Shown piece after piece: positions 6,901 to 15,154 of a stretch of 20,662 nt of DNA; within the stretch, counting starts at the first letter, position 1, and the number at the start of each line of letters is the position of its first letter. The stretch covers positions 1-20,662 of the forward strand of contig JAKFXW010000038.1 in NCBI GenBank assembly GCA_021731185.1. The letters run 5' to 3'. The DNA comes from Gallionellaceae bacterium (GTDB lineage Bacteria; Pseudomonadota; Gammaproteobacteria; Burkholderiales; Gallionellaceae). Below the pieces are notes generated by a model. That model was not told where the DNA came from. It did not search any database and worked only from the letters and a program-made list of their open reading frames with translations. The position numbers were made by a program, and so were the translations under genes.

Positions 6901-8076
6901 TCATTTACTCAATTGCTGAAACAGTGAGTCGATAATTTTCTGCGTGGTGGCATCCGTGCGACCATCCTGATCGACTACGCTGACTTCACTGTCTGTCGCG
7001 TTGCGCGCCCGTACTGTCACTTGGTAGTGCACTGGCGTTTCGCCTGATTTTGGTTTGTCTTCAGCACGCCAGAACGCCAGACTTTCAAACCAGCTTTTTT
7101 TTGGTGGAGTGGCTTTGATGGTGCTCAGGAAATACACCCCATTTGCTCTATCCTTGTCGTGTATTTCAATGGCGGCTTGCTCCAGTGCCAGCCCTACTTT
7201 GCGCCAGCTTTTGTCGAATGTTTCCTGCAATACAATGATCTTGCCGCCGCCTTTTGCTTCGGACAATTTTGCGCTGCTGGTGATTTGTTTTTCAATAATG
7301 GGCTGTTCAACAACAGAGTCAGCTGGGGGGGTAGGGGGCGCAGCCTTCGCTACCTGGCTGGGCGCAAATCCACCAAGTTTAGCCGCCAGCATTTGCAGCA
7401 TGGCTGCTTCCAATTCCGGATCATTGCCGCGCGCATGCCATTGGCGGTCATTCCCATCAGGGTTTTGCTGTTCGATCAGGCCGCGATGGCTGATGTAAAT
7501 TTCCGTATGCCCTTCTGGCGTACGCTCAAAGCGGGTGCGGAACATATCTTTCTCGCCAAGTGAGCGCATGTGGCTAAATATTTTGCTGAGCATCTTACGC
7601 ATACCGCCTTGAGGAATGATGCCGCGATTTTCCACAAAGTCAGTTTCGAATAGGCCAGCAGCGGGGTTATTTATCACCAGAGCAAATCCATTTTCCTGCC
7701 AGAACCCTTGCACCAACGGCCATAATTTTTCAGCTTTGTCGTTGACCACTAACCAGCGCTGCCTGCCGCTACGTTCGATGTGCATATCTTTCGCGGCGGG
7801 TAATACGGGAAGTGGCGCAACTACGGGGGGTGCTGACTCTTTGCTGAATTGAGAGAAGCTGGCACCATTTTCTACGTCAACATTTGAGTCATTATTGGGG
7901 ATGATAAATTGCCCGGCGGAGGTCGGTGCAGTCAAATCAGGCGGAACTTCCAACGGTACGGTTTTTACCGCAGCAGCTTTGTAGTCGATACGTTTGCTTT
8001 CTAGTCCTATTGTGCTGCATCCTGCTAATGCCAATAAAGCTAACAAGAAAAATGTGGGTCGTTGTTGAATTCTCAT
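6901..8076 (-). CDS. bamC: BamC, outer-membrane assembly lipoprotein
   Basis: Lipoprotein of 391 residues in the BAM complex, which inserts beta-barrel proteins into the outer membrane. The signal sequence ends in LAGC with the lipidated cysteine at residue 20 (FFLLALLALAGCS). The segment just after it includes PLEVPPDLT (41-49), which matches the conserved BamC N-terminal stretch that contacts BamD. Two helix-grip domains follow, at about residues 100-220 (RQRWLVVNDKAEKLWPLVQGFW) and about 280-391 (FDKSWRKVGLALEQAAIEIHDKDR). A Pro/Ala-rich linker joins them. The frame is open to 8133, but that would overlap dapA and lose the signal peptide. The ATG at 8076 leaves 19 nt after dapA. The dapA-bamC order is the one known from Escherichia coli. 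Confidence 0.9.
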   Translation of the reverse strand: MRIQQRPTFFLLALLALAGCSTIGLESKRIDYKAAAVKTVPLEVPPDLTAPTSAGQFIIPNNDSNVDVENGASFSQFSKESAPPVVAPLPVLPAAKDMHIERSGRQRWLVVNDKAEKLWPLVQGFWQENGFALVINNPAAGLFETDFVENRGIIPQGGMRKMLSKIFSHMRSLGEKDMFRTRFERTPEGHTEIYISHRGLIEQQNPDGNDRQWHARGNDPELEAAMLQMLAAKLGGFAPSQVAKAAPPTPPADSVVEQPIIEKQITSSAKLSEAKGGGKIIVLQETFDKSWRKVGLALEQAAIEIHDKDRANGVYFLSTIKATPPKKSWFESLAFWRAEDKPKSGETPVHYQVTVRARNATDSEVSVVDQDGRTDATTQKIIDSLFQQLSK

Positions 8077-8095
8077 GCCGATTCTGTACCGATAA

Positions 8096-8977
8096 TTAAT
8101 GAATAATGTCTGCTGCGCGCATCGCATTTTCAACTTCGCTTTGCTGGGCTGCGGGCAGGGGAGTGAGCGGGAGTCGTAAAATATTTTTTATCAGATTCAT
8201 GCGCGACACCGCCCATTTAACGGGAATAGGATTGGCCGAAATAAATAGTTGCCGATGTAATCCCAGCAGTTGGAAGTTAATTTTACGTGCTTTGTCTACT
8301 TCGCCGTTTAGTGCGGCACGACACATTTCGTGCATGAGTTTTGGCGCGACATTAGCGGTGACAGAAATTGCACCATGCGCGCCGAGCAGAATTAAAGCCA
8401 GTGTGCTGGCATCATCGCCGCTGTAGATAGCAAAATTTTTGGGTGCGCGTTGCAGTAAATCACTGCCACGTTCAATGTTACCAGTGGCATCTTTGATGCC
8501 GATGATGTTGGGAATTTTTGCCAGACGCAGTGTGGTGTCGTTATGTAAATCGGCGCAGGTACGACCTGGCACGTTGTATAAAATATGCGGCATATCGACC
8601 GCTTCGGCGATGGTTTTGAAGTGAAGATACAGGCCTTCTTGAGTGGGTTTGTTGTAATACGGCACCACGGTCAGTGAAGCAGCAGCACCCGCTTTTTTGG
8701 AAAAGTCTGCCAGTTCGATGGCTTCTCGGGTTGAATTCGCGCCCGTTCCCGCGATGATGGGAATGCGTTTAGCAGCATGTTCAACTGCTACTTGAATCAA
8801 CATTTCATGCTCCGCCACATCAACCGTGGGTGACTCGCCCGTGGTGCCGACCACCACGATGGCATCGGTATGTTGTGCAATATGAAAATCAATCAGCCCA
8901 CGAAATGCGACCATATCCAGGCTGCCGTCTTCATGCATGGGTGTTACGACCGCAACGATGCTGCCTTTAATCATCAT
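8096..8977 (-). CDS. dapA: 4-hydroxy-tetrahydrodipicolinate synthase (DapA)
   Basis: Condenses pyruvate with aspartate semialdehyde, the first committed step to lysine and diaminopimelate. It is 293 residues with a TIM-barrel fold. The Schiff-base lysine is K162 in IGIKDATG. Y134 and R139 lie in YNVPGRT, T45-T46 in GTTGES, and Y108 in PYYNKP. All are offset by one from the Escherichia coli numbering because of an extra N-terminal residue (MM). AGGA lies six bases before the ATG at 8977 and nine before the next ATG, so either could be used. A good sigma-70 promoter is about 70 nt upstream. DapA leads a dapA-bamC-hydrolase unit. Confidence 0.96.
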   Translation of the reverse strand: MMIKGSIVAVVTPMHEDGSLDMVAFRGLIDFHIAQHTDAIVVVGTTGESPTVDVAEHEMLIQVAVEHAAKRIPIIAGTGANSTREAIELADFSKKAGAAASLTVVPYYNKPTQEGLYLHFKTIAEAVDMPHILYNVPGRTCADLHNDTTLRLAKIPNIIGIKDATGNIERGSDLLQRAPKNFAIYSGDDASTLALILLGAHGAISVTANVAPKLMHEMCRAALNGEVDKARKINFQLLGLHRQLFISANPIPVKWAVSRMNLIKNILRLPLTPLPAAQQSEVENAMRAADIIH

Positions 8978-9047
8978 GCCAATTCCTAATATTTGATGGT
9001 ATATTATTTTTCAGCGGCTAAGTATTTGCGCGTCTTGAAAGGCAGGC

Positions 9048-9075
9048 ATTCTACCGTAATCTGGTGCAGTGCCAA
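9048..9075 (-). promoter_or_regulatory. Sigma-70 promoter for dapA-bamC
   Basis: On the minus strand TTGGCA (9075-9070) and TAGAAT (9053-9048) are separated by 16 nt; each matches consensus at five of six bases. The start of transcription would be near 9041, giving a leader of about 64 nt before dapA. The rest of the 151-nt gap up to the gspN stop shows only a weak CCCCA/TGGGG inverted repeat without a T-run. Confidence 0.65.
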
Positions 9076-9128
9076 AGCCTGCCCAGTGTTTCCCCAAGCT
9101 TACCTGGGGTCTAAATTTGACAGTACAG

Positions 9129-9920
9129 CTATCGCGTGACTAATGTCAGCGTATAAACGCCCGGTGATTCTTGCCGTCCCATATAACCCAATAACGCACC
9201 TAGACTTGCTTGATGGCTTTCTGCGGCTTGTGCCGTGCCGTGAAATTTCAGACCTTGTGCAGGTGACCAGTTGCCATTGCCTGTCAGAATCAGCGCACCG
9301 GAGGTGGTGGTTAGCGCGATGTTCAAGCCACTTGCGGTTTCAGTGCCAGATGCGTTATTGCCAGGTATGCCATTCAGGGTCAGGTGGTAAACGCCTAGCG
9401 GGTTGATTGGGCTGAGCGTTGAGCCGGCGTCCAGCCAGTCTGCATTGGCCGTGCCAATGATACTTTGCGAGTTTAATAGCAGATGTTCACTGGCGATCTG
9501 AATTTTTCCCTGCAATTGAGCGAGGCGCAGTTGAGGAGAAATTTCACTCAGTGCGGCGGCCGGAATGGTTAATTGCAAATGCTTTAATTCAATTTGATCG
9601 GCAGAAAAAATCGCTTGCATAGCCGAGCTTTGCGGTATGTCATCTGGCCACAAGAAGATATTCAATTTACCAGTCCATAATGGCCAGACATGGATTTTCC
9701 AGTGCAACTGCTGGAGCGGCATCAGCACGTTATCTTTCTGGATGATCACCGGGGTGGCTGTGCCTTGCCATATTGAGCCGTGGATGTTGGTTAACAGTAA
9801 ACGACCTTGTGTAACTCGATTCGCCAAGCTGTTTAATAGTGTGGCAGGAGCGGTGATGATGAGCGTGATGAGCAGAGTGAGCACAAAAAGCGTAATGGAG
9901 ACCTTGCTGAATAATTTCAC
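9129..9920 (-). CDS. gspN: Type II secretion system protein N (GspN)
   Basis: Predicted 263-residue protein with one N-terminal membrane anchor at about residues 5-23 (VSITLFVLTLLITLIITAPA) and a periplasmic beta-rich domain. GspN is an optional part of the secretion machine; its exact role in the envelope is poorly known. Family features include GRLLLTNIHGSIWQGTA followed by LHWKIHVWPLW, then repeated beta-strand segments such as YHLTLNGIPG and YTLTLVTR at the end. It is the last gene of the gspG-N operon and overlaps gspM by 4 nt in the usual ATGA-type coupling. No strong terminator follows. Confidence 0.85.
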   Translation of the reverse strand: MKLFSKVSITLFVLTLLITLIITAPATLLNSLANRVTQGRLLLTNIHGSIWQGTATPVIIQKDNVLMPLQQLHWKIHVWPLWTGKLNIFLWPDDIPQSSAMQAIFSADQIELKHLQLTIPAAALSEISPQLRLAQLQGKIQIASEHLLLNSQSIIGTANADWLDAGSTLSPINPLGVYHLTLNGIPGNNASGTETASGLNIALTTTSGALILTGNGNWSPAQGLKFHGTAQAAESHQASLGALLGYMGRQESPGVYTLTLVTR

Positions 9921-10459
9921 CGCGCCTCTCCATTGCCCAATATCCCGCCATTACTCAGTGTGGCACTGATTTTTACCATGCCTGTTTGCGGCAGTGCAGC
10001 GATGCTGATTGATTCGGCACGCACGTGCTGTTCTTGTTGCAATTCATGCAGAAAATGTAGCCATTGTTCAAATGATATTGCAGTAAGTGATATTTGAACG
10101 GCATTAGGCTCCTGTGTATCCAGGGCGGAGATAGCATCACGCATTTTATAGCGTGTCGCAGTTGTCTCAACTGTCGATTTCAAGGAGTGAGCATCCAGCA
10201 CGGCCGGCTTGGGAAGTTGGCGCAGCCTTGCTACTTCAGCGGCTTGTGCCTGAAGCTGTAAGGCTTGTGCGCGCATGATCGGGAGGTTGAGGTGTAATTT
10301 TTCAACAGCAGTGTGTGCAGGTTGCCACAGCATAAGGTAGGCAAGGATCGGCAATAATATTGCAGTAGCAAACGCCAGTATTTGCCGCTCACTTGACGGG
10401 CGGGAAAGCCAATATTTTTTTATGAGCGCCTGACTATGCACTTTCAGAGTGGCGTTCAT
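9917..10459 (-). CDS. gspM: Type II secretion system protein M (GspM)
   Basis: Small inner-membrane platform protein of 180 residues. A short cytoplasmic N-terminus (about 26 residues) is followed by one membrane segment at about 27-45 (ILAFATAILLPILAYLMLW). A periplasmic coiled-coil stretch (VEKLHLNLPIMRAQALQLQAQ; about 52-83) and a ferredoxin-like C-terminal half follow. The segment PSSERQILAFATAILLPIL resembles the family's SxRERxLL start of the membrane helix. GspM pairs with GspL and helps anchor the GspE ATPase. It overlaps gspL by 4 nt upstream and gspN by 4 nt downstream, so the three are translationally coupled. Confidence 0.88.
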   Translation of the reverse strand: MNATLKVHSQALIKKYWLSRPSSERQILAFATAILLPILAYLMLWQPAHTAVEKLHLNLPIMRAQALQLQAQAAEVARLRQLPKPAVLDAHSLKSTVETTATRYKMRDAISALDTQEPNAVQISLTAISFEQWLHFLHELQQEQHVRAESISIAALPQTGMVKISATLSNGGILGNGEAR

Positions 10460-11796
10460 GGTTTGGATCCCGTGAAGGTGCCGTCAAACGGCATATTGCC
10501 GGACATCAGCGTTAAGCGGGATTGCACACTATCGCCGGAATTCTGCAGTTCACCCATACGGACATTGAGCCCGGATTTTTGCAATGCACTTTGCAGTTTG
10601 TGAAAATCTTCATTGCGCGCCAACTTGATGTCCACATCCAGTCGACCCGTTTCATAATGCAGGTTGCGCACGCTACCTGCAGGCAGTTCATTTAAGCGGA
10701 CTGCTGCCAGATTGATAAGCGGCAGAAAATCTCCCTCATCCGGCAAGCCAGTTGCATGGCGCATTTCTGCCAGGTTACGCTGCATTTGCAGTGGCGCATT
10801 AACCAGCGCGCTACCTTCGCCAAAAGCACTGCGAAAGCTGCGCTGCATGCTGTCGGTTAGCGTTTTGCGTTCCTGTGTGAGCATCGCCCATTCTATGTTA
10901 GTGCCAATGGCCTCTATCAAAAATAGCGCCAACAACAGTAGCGCCACTGGGCGCATGCTCGGCCACCATTCTTTGAGGCGTATGCTGGGTGCAAGCTCGC
11001 CCCACAGCATGTTCAGCGCCTCAGGCGGGATGGATGCGCTCCGCCAATCCCACGCTGCACCAGACACCAGTGGCACCGGCAAGTTATGCACCAAAGGTAG
11101 GCAATCCGCATCCAACCTTTGGTTGGGCGGAATTGACACCCAAGCGGGCAATTGCTGCGTTGCAGACATTGTCCCCTCATTGTCCCCTTGTGGGATGTGG
11201 GACGAGGCGGTTTGTGGAAAACTGATCACAATTTTTTGGGGTAAGGTTGCCGTGCGTAACTGTAGTTGCAAGCCCAGTGGCATTGCGTGGTCGTTACCGT
11301 CCAGTGCTAAACCGCTGGTAACACCTGTGCGTAAAAATCCACTTTTGCCATCCCAGATCATGGTCCAGCCTCCGGCTTCCAGTGGGGGCATAAAGGTTTC
11401 TGGAATGACGCGCCGCAGAGTAATTTTGGCGTTACGGCAGGCTTCAATAATCCGGCTGAGCCAGGTTTTGTCTACAACCGCCAAGGCGGTGCGCCCATCA
11501 TCGAGCATCTTGCCGGGCACGACATGATTATTATCAGGCTCGGTTAATGTGTATTCTTCTGCGATGAAAGGCAGTGCCGTTTGTGAGCGTCGTTTCAAAC
11601 CTGGGGGCAGGGTGCTGGCAATGCTCAAGACGCGATCCGGAGCCAGTATGGCAATACATTCATGACCCTTGGGCAGATTGGCGAGCGGGTCATGTCCCGT
11701 TTGTAATAGTGTGCCAGAGTCATCACATAACGCCCATTCGCAGGGGGAGGTGGGGTCGCGCCACTTATCAGTGAAGTAGATTCGTAATGAACTCAC
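10456..11796 (-). CDS. gspL: Type II secretion system protein L (GspL)
   Basis: Bitopic inner-membrane protein of 446 residues that links the cytoplasmic ATPase GspE to the periplasmic part of the machine. The N-terminal actin-like cytoplasmic domain (about 1-275) shows VLSIASTLPPGLKRRSQTAL and PFIAEE, typical of the family. One membrane helix lies at about 282-298 (MRPVALLLLALFLIEAI). The periplasmic part carries a coiled-coil stretch and a ferredoxin-like fold with PAGSVRNLHYETGRLDVDI. SGAAWDWR at about 245-252 stands where other GspL proteins carry a YGFW-type segment. It begins 36 nt after gspK. Confidence 0.9.
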   Translation of the reverse strand: MSSLRIYFTDKWRDPTSPCEWALCDDSGTLLQTGHDPLANLPKGHECIAILAPDRVLSIASTLPPGLKRRSQTALPFIAEEYTLTEPDNNHVVPGKMLDDGRTALAVVDKTWLSRIIEACRNAKITLRRVIPETFMPPLEAGGWTMIWDGKSGFLRTGVTSGLALDGNDHAMPLGLQLQLRTATLPQKIVISFPQTASSHIPQGDNEGTMSATQQLPAWVSIPPNQRLDADCLPLVHNLPVPLVSGAAWDWRSASIPPEALNMLWGELAPSIRLKEWWPSMRPVALLLLALFLIEAIGTNIEWAMLTQERKTLTDSMQRSFRSAFGEGSALVNAPLQMQRNLAEMRHATGLPDEGDFLPLINLAAVRLNELPAGSVRNLHYETGRLDVDIKLARNEDFHKLQSALQKSGLNVRMGELQNSGDSVQSRLTLMSGNMPFDGTFTGSKP

Positions 11797-11832
11797 ATTG
11801 TCCTCCTGTGGGATATTTTATAAAAATGGTAA

Positions 11833-12756
11833 TCATTGCACACTTTGCCATACTACTTTAGGCCAGCCGCTGGTCCGATGCAGTAAGGCTTGGGTGGTTA
11901 CCTGCGCTTCACCCAGATTGGCGCGACCAGTCACCAGAAAATAATTGCTCGTAACGGAAATAGAATTAGCTGGAATCGATATATTGCCCTTCGGTAAGCG
12001 ACCGCTAAAATCTTGTGCGGTTTTGAAGGGCTTCCCCTTGCGTTGCTGAACCATCATTCGTGCGTCTGCTAGCGTCATGTTTTTCAGTACAGCGGCTAAA
12101 ACTTCGGGTGACGCAAAATTGACATTAATGGGTGTGAAATCAGGTAACACGGTTACAAAATCTTGCAAGATGGCTATGGTTTTTTTATCGAAGCCTCTTA
12201 TCAACGCTAATTCACCCAATTCAGTCAGTTGTTGTTTTGACGCCCGGTATGGATGCGCCAGCCCGAGATAATACACATTCTCAGTATCGTTTTGTGGCAG
12301 TATAAAGTCTGCCACATCGCTGGCGAGTTCAGTCGGTAATCTCAGTATCTCCAGCAAGCGTTGAAATTGCTCAATGTCCGGCTGGCTGCGAACATTATTG
12401 CGGGCAAGATTATTTAAATTAAATAGTCCCTGCCTGTCCTTAATTATTCCGATGACTTCGCCACCTTCCACGGGCAAAGCGGGGAGTTGCATGGCCCACA
12501 GTTCCTGCTCATGATCGATGTCATTTGCGCTGCGTGCATCTTCTCCCAGCACTGCGCGTGACCAATCAATCCCGGCAATCCCCAAACGCCTGGCCTGTAC
12601 GTGGCTGAGCTGACTTTCAACCTGGCGCTGCCATAAACTCTGCTGCTCGGTCATATAAGCGGCCAGTGAGGTTGCCAGTGCGACAATGAGCAGCACCATG
12701 ATGATAGCTGCGCCAGATTGTCTAGCGGGATATTGCAAAACTCCTGCGTTCGACAT
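11833..12756 (-). CDS. gspK: Type II secretion minor pseudopilin GspK
   Basis: Caps the pseudopilus tip with GspI and GspJ. From the ATG at 12756 it has 307 residues. The prepilin signal is short: RQSG at residues 12-15, cut before AAIIMVLLIVALATSLAA. Glu at +5 is absent (Met instead), as is normal for GspK. Later marks include DRQGLFNLNNL (about 107-117) and PINVNFASPEVLAAV, both typical of the alpha-helical K domain. The frame stays open to a TTG at 12921, inside the end of gspJ. That would add 55 basic residues unlike any pseudopilin, encoded by a repeat-like insert. I chose 12756, though its ribosome site is weak. An ATG at 12891 is a less likely start. Confidence 0.85.
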   Translation of the reverse strand: MSNAGVLQYPARQSGAAIIMVLLIVALATSLAAYMTEQQSLWQRQVESQLSHVQARRLGIAGIDWSRAVLGEDARSANDIDHEQELWAMQLPALPVEGGEVIGIIKDRQGLFNLNNLARNNVRSQPDIEQFQRLLEILRLPTELASDVADFILPQNDTENVYYLGLAHPYRASKQQLTELGELALIRGFDKKTIAILQDFVTVLPDFTPINVNFASPEVLAAVLKNMTLADARMMVQQRKGKPFKTAQDFSGRLPKGNISIPANSISVTSNYFLVTGRANLGEAQVTTQALLHRTSGWPKVVWQSVQ

Positions 12757-12907
12757 GACTGCGTTGCTCAAGGGTTCAAAATGTGGGGTCGTGCAGCGAC
12801 GAACATTTAGTAAACTCCGTTTTTTCGCGCGTGCGCGCCTTGCACTATGATCTCTTGCAACATTTTTAAAAATCCTGTCGGAGACGCTCATGTTAGTCTG
12901 TTTGCAT
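12733..12907. repeat. Repeat-like insert between gspJ and gspK
   Basis: Other neighbouring genes in this operon overlap or nearly touch, but about 150 nt separate the gspJ stop from the probable gspK start. The stretch has TTTTTAAAAA at 12863-12872, an alternating CG palindrome-like run at 12826-12839, and, on the minus strand, GGAG spaced well before an ATG at 12806 that opens only a 12-codon frame. Its inner end (12733-12769) includes CAACGCAGT and the gspK ATG. A similar CAACGCAGT segment lies in the gspG-gspH gap at 14652-14683. The composition differs from the coding sequence around it. Calling it an interspersed repeat is inference. Confidence 0.45.
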
Positions 12908-13522
12908 TCATTGCAGCGCAAATACGCGGATAATTTTTTCGCCGCTGACCAAGGTCAGTTGCACCTCCACTGCCATAGGTAATTTCTCATTTCTGCCGTT
13001 TGCGACAGGCCATTGTCTATGCCAAATTCTGTCGGCACTGAGATACTGCAGATGAAAATCACTCACGCCTTCCAGCAAGGGATAGATGATGGGTTGGGTG
13101 TTTGGGGCTTGATCAGGAAATGGCCAACGAAATAATTGTATAGTATTTTTTTCCAAATGATAGCCAATGCGTTGCGGTGCTTGCAGAGCAGCATCCGCCA
13201 TGCTGGCGCGGGTGAAAGTAAGTTGAGCCTCATTCGCCATTGTAACGGTACGGCCTATCCATTCTGCCTGAGTAAATCCATCTGTGCCGCGCACGGGTCG
13301 ATACACTGCTTGTGCGACATCCTGTTCCAGTCGTGAGAAAAAATAGGTTAAATGTTGCCACTTGCGCGTTTCCTGTGCTAAATGATCGCGCGTTTGTACT
13401 ACCGCATTCAGGCCGCTATAGCCGGCTACAGCGACGAGCGTGAGTATGACCAGCGCAACCAATAATTCAATCAGCGTGAAGCCACGATTGAAGATGGGTG
13501 TAAGAGTGCGGCGGCTAGTCAT
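12908..13522 (-). CDS. gspJ: Type II secretion minor pseudopilin GspJ
   Basis: Pseudopilus tip component of 204 residues. The prepilin signal is NRG then FTLIELLVALVILTLVAVAGY, cut after G14 by the prepilin peptidase, with the conserved Glu at +5 (E19). The globular part includes SRLEQDVAQAVYRPVRG, the family's RLExDLxQxxxRPVRD-type stretch. FRWPFPDQAP follows the strand that usually reads LxRxxWP. GspJ forms the tip with GspI and GspK. The start ATG shares one base with the gspI stop, so the two are coupled. The following gene does not touch it: an insert of about 150 nt intervenes. Confidence 0.92.
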   Translation of the reverse strand: MTSRRTLTPIFNRGFTLIELLVALVILTLVAVAGYSGLNAVVQTRDHLAQETRKWQHLTYFFSRLEQDVAQAVYRPVRGTDGFTQAEWIGRTVTMANEAQLTFTRASMADAALQAPQRIGYHLEKNTIQLFRWPFPDQAPNTQPIIYPLLEGVSDFHLQYLSADRIWHRQWPVANGRNEKLPMAVEVQLTLVSGEKIIRVFALQ

Positions 13523-13947
13523 TAGCGTCGTCTCTGCTCTACTAGAAATCCGCTTAATTTACGCAGCACGTGTTCGGGATCCTCGGCCACGGAAACGCTG
13601 ACTTCTACGCGGCGGAATGCCGGATTGGGTGTAACGCTGATTTCCTCGCGCCATTGGAAAGGTATGCCACCCTGTACTTCCTCACCTTTTTGTGTGCTTA
13701 CTGCCAGCCAGTCTCCCTGCGCTGCGTGTAGAGCCAGCCGATTTTGCGCGACCCAATCTGCCAGTAAGCGTAAACGCAATGCTTCGGTGTGACGTGTTTC
13801 AGCACCCGCCACGCGCAATATTGCGGATAAGGCTATGGCAAGAATAGCGAGTGCTATGAGGCTTTCCAATAGGGTGAATCCCCGTTGTCCCACAAGGGGA
13901 CAATGAAAAATTGCTGTCGTTTTATTTTTAAAGGGGTTATTGGTCAT
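13522..13947 (-). CDS. gspI: Type II secretion minor pseudopilin GspI
   Basis: Predicted 141-residue pseudopilin. The leader is 23 residues, a little longer than usual, ending QRG, with the mature start FTLLESLIALAILAIALSAIL and Glu at +5 (E28). The mid segment WVAQNRLALHAAQGDW matches the family's ADNRLAELR-like helix; VEVSVSVAEDP lies in the C-terminal sheet. GspI starts the assembly of the tip complex by binding GspJ. It lies 3 nt after gspH and overlaps gspJ by one base. A shorter start is possible, but no better ATG is seen before the signal. Confidence 0.92.
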   Translation of the reverse strand: MTNNPFKNKTTAIFHCPLVGQRGFTLLESLIALAILAIALSAILRVAGAETRHTEALRLRLLADWVAQNRLALHAAQGDWLAVSTQKGEEVQGGIPFQWREEISVTPNPAFRRVEVSVSVAEDPEHVLRKLSGFLVEQRRR

Positions 13948-13950
13948 GTG

Positions 13951-14490
13951 TTATTGCACATCGTTGAGCTGTACAGATACCTTGCCTGTGCTATGCCCAA
14001 CCACGTTGGCTGTAACATGAACGGTTTGCAATTGAATCTGGAAAGGCAGGGCAAATGAATGGGCGCTTAATACCAGATATTCTCCAGCGGGCAGCGGCTG
14101 ATCTTCTATGCTGACTTTGGCAACCCGTACACCATCGGCTAGCGCGCGTGCGCGAAAAGCCGGGTCATGCTCAATTTTTATCCAATCAGAGTATTCATTT
14201 TTTTGCCAGAAGCGATACGTGTCACTCTTGCTGGAACTGTTTTGATTAGAATTATTTTTATCAACTGTCCACGCCAGCGAGCGTCCACTGGCGCGCGCTT
14301 CTAATCCGGCATTTTCCAATAATAACGCCAGCCGCTGTGCTTCTTCGCGCAGTATGGCGCGCTCATCGGGTAATAGTTGCAGTACCACTGCACCAAGCGC
14401 GATACCCATTATTACCATCACCACTAATAATTCGATTAGTGTAAATCCGTGTGTTGCTTGGCGCGGAGTAGGTAAAAGTGAGTAGGGCAT
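13951..14490 (-). CDS. gspH: Type II secretion minor pseudopilin GspH
   Basis: Minor pseudopilin joining the tip complex to the GspG shaft. From the ATG at 14490 it has 179 residues; a GTG at 14535 would add 15. The ATG has GGAAA eight bases upstream and gives a normal leader MPYSLLPTPRQATHG, cut before FTLIELLVVMVIMGIALGAVV with Glu at +5 (E20). REEAQRLALLLENAGLEARASGRSLAW is the helix and strand typical of GspH (family form ExxRLxxLLxxAxxEAxxxGxxxGW). The C-terminal half is beta-rich and less conserved. A 205-nt gap separates it from gspG, unlike the tight spacing of H, I and J. Confidence 0.9.
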   Translation of the reverse strand: MPYSLLPTPRQATHGFTLIELLVVMVIMGIALGAVVLQLLPDERAILREEAQRLALLLENAGLEARASGRSLAWTVDKNNSNQNSSSKSDTYRFWQKNEYSDWIKIEHDPAFRARALADGVRVAKVSIEDQPLPAGEYLVLSAHSFALPFQIQLQTVHVTANVVGHSTGKVSVQLNDVQ

Positions 14491-14651
14491 GTTGATTTTC
14501 CAGATAGTTAAATCGGAGTAACAGCAATGAGTCACACCATGTATGTTGAAAAATCAGAGTGCCTCAAAAAAATCAAGTTATCAAGCTAAGCGCAGGTAAA
14601 AAATTACGACGATGCATAAATTTGATATGTGGAAAATTATTTTTTTGTGAA

Positions 14652-14683
14652 CAACGCAGTATGACGACGCAAGCTGGATTTTT
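14652..14683. repeat. CAACGCAGT-containing segment in the gspG-gspH gap
   Basis: Reads CAACGCAGT, then ATGACGACGCAAGC and GGATTTTT on the plus strand. A related order (CAACGCAGT, ATG, CGA, CGCAG, GTTTT) appears on the minus strand at 12769-12733 ahead of gspK. Similarity beyond the first nine bases is moderate and needs gaps, so common origin is only suggested. The rest of the 205-nt gap is AT-rich with no clear hairpin terminator; a secondary promoter for gspH-N could lie there, but I cannot name a convincing one. Confidence 0.3.
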
Positions 14684-14695
14684 AGAGTTGTCCGC

Positions 14696-15154
14696 TTATA
14701 GTTCCCACGAACCAATGTCGGCATTGCTGCCTTCACCCCCCGGTACGTTATCCGCACCCAGGCTCATCACATCGATTTCACCACGCAGGCCAGGTTGTAG
14801 ATATTGATAGGGATTCCCCCACGGGTCTTTCGGCAAGCGTTCCACATAACCACTAGCCTGCCAATTAGGGGGCACGGGTGCAATGGTCGGTTTTTGTACC
14901 AGTGCCTGTAAACCCTGCTCGGTGGTGGGGTAGCGTAGATTGTCCAAGCGATACATTTTCAATGCCTGCACAATTGTTGCAATGTTCTGTTTAGCAGCAA
15001 CGATACGTGCCTCATCTGGCCGTCCCATGACCTTGGGTACTATGTACGCAGCCAGTATGCCTAGAATGATCACAACGACCATAATTTCTATCAGGGTAAA
15101 ACCACGTTGTTGGCTAGTGGAAAATTTTTGAGTAGTCGTGTGTATGGGTGACAT
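14696..15154 (-). CDS. gspG: Type II secretion major pseudopilin GspG
   Basis: Shaft subunit of the pseudopilus, 152 residues, the usual size. The leader of 18 residues ends QQRG; the mature protein starts FTLIEIMVVVIILGILAAYIV with Glu at +5 (E23). Strong family marks follow: PKVMGRPDEARIVAAKQNI, LDNLRYPTTEQGLQALV and LPKDPWGNPYQYLQPG, then DVMSLGADNVPGGEG near the C-terminus, the calcium-binding loop region. First gene of the minus-strand gspG-N operon. It faces gspC across a 280-nt divergent control region with a good sigma-70 promoter. High expression relative to the minor pseudopilins is expected from its role; the gap after it could help uncouple the two levels. Confidence 0.97.
   Translation of the reverse strand: MSPIHTTTQKFSTSQQRGFTLIEIMVVVIILGILAAYIVPKVMGRPDEARIVAAKQNIATIVQALKMYRLDNLRYPTTEQGLQALVQKPTIAPVPPNWQASGYVERLPKDPWGNPYQYLQPGLRGEIDVMSLGADNVPGGEGSNADIGSWEL

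Noticed and set aside
6490..7563. Plus-strand frames opposite the hydrolase and bamC genes
   Set aside because: Cys/Ser-rich translations without domains, antisense to clear genes.
8077..8133. Longer BamC start overlapping dapA
   Set aside because: It would bury the lipoprotein signal peptide; the ATG at 8076 puts the LAGC lipobox at residue 20.
9098..9114. Terminator of the gspN operon
   Set aside because: The CCCCA/TGGGG stem is only 5 bp with no T-run after it on the minus strand.
10664..11527. Long plus-strand open frame opposite gspL
   Set aside because: It has no recognisable family, is Ser/Arg-rich and lies wholly antisense to a well-supported gspL; it is a shadow frame.
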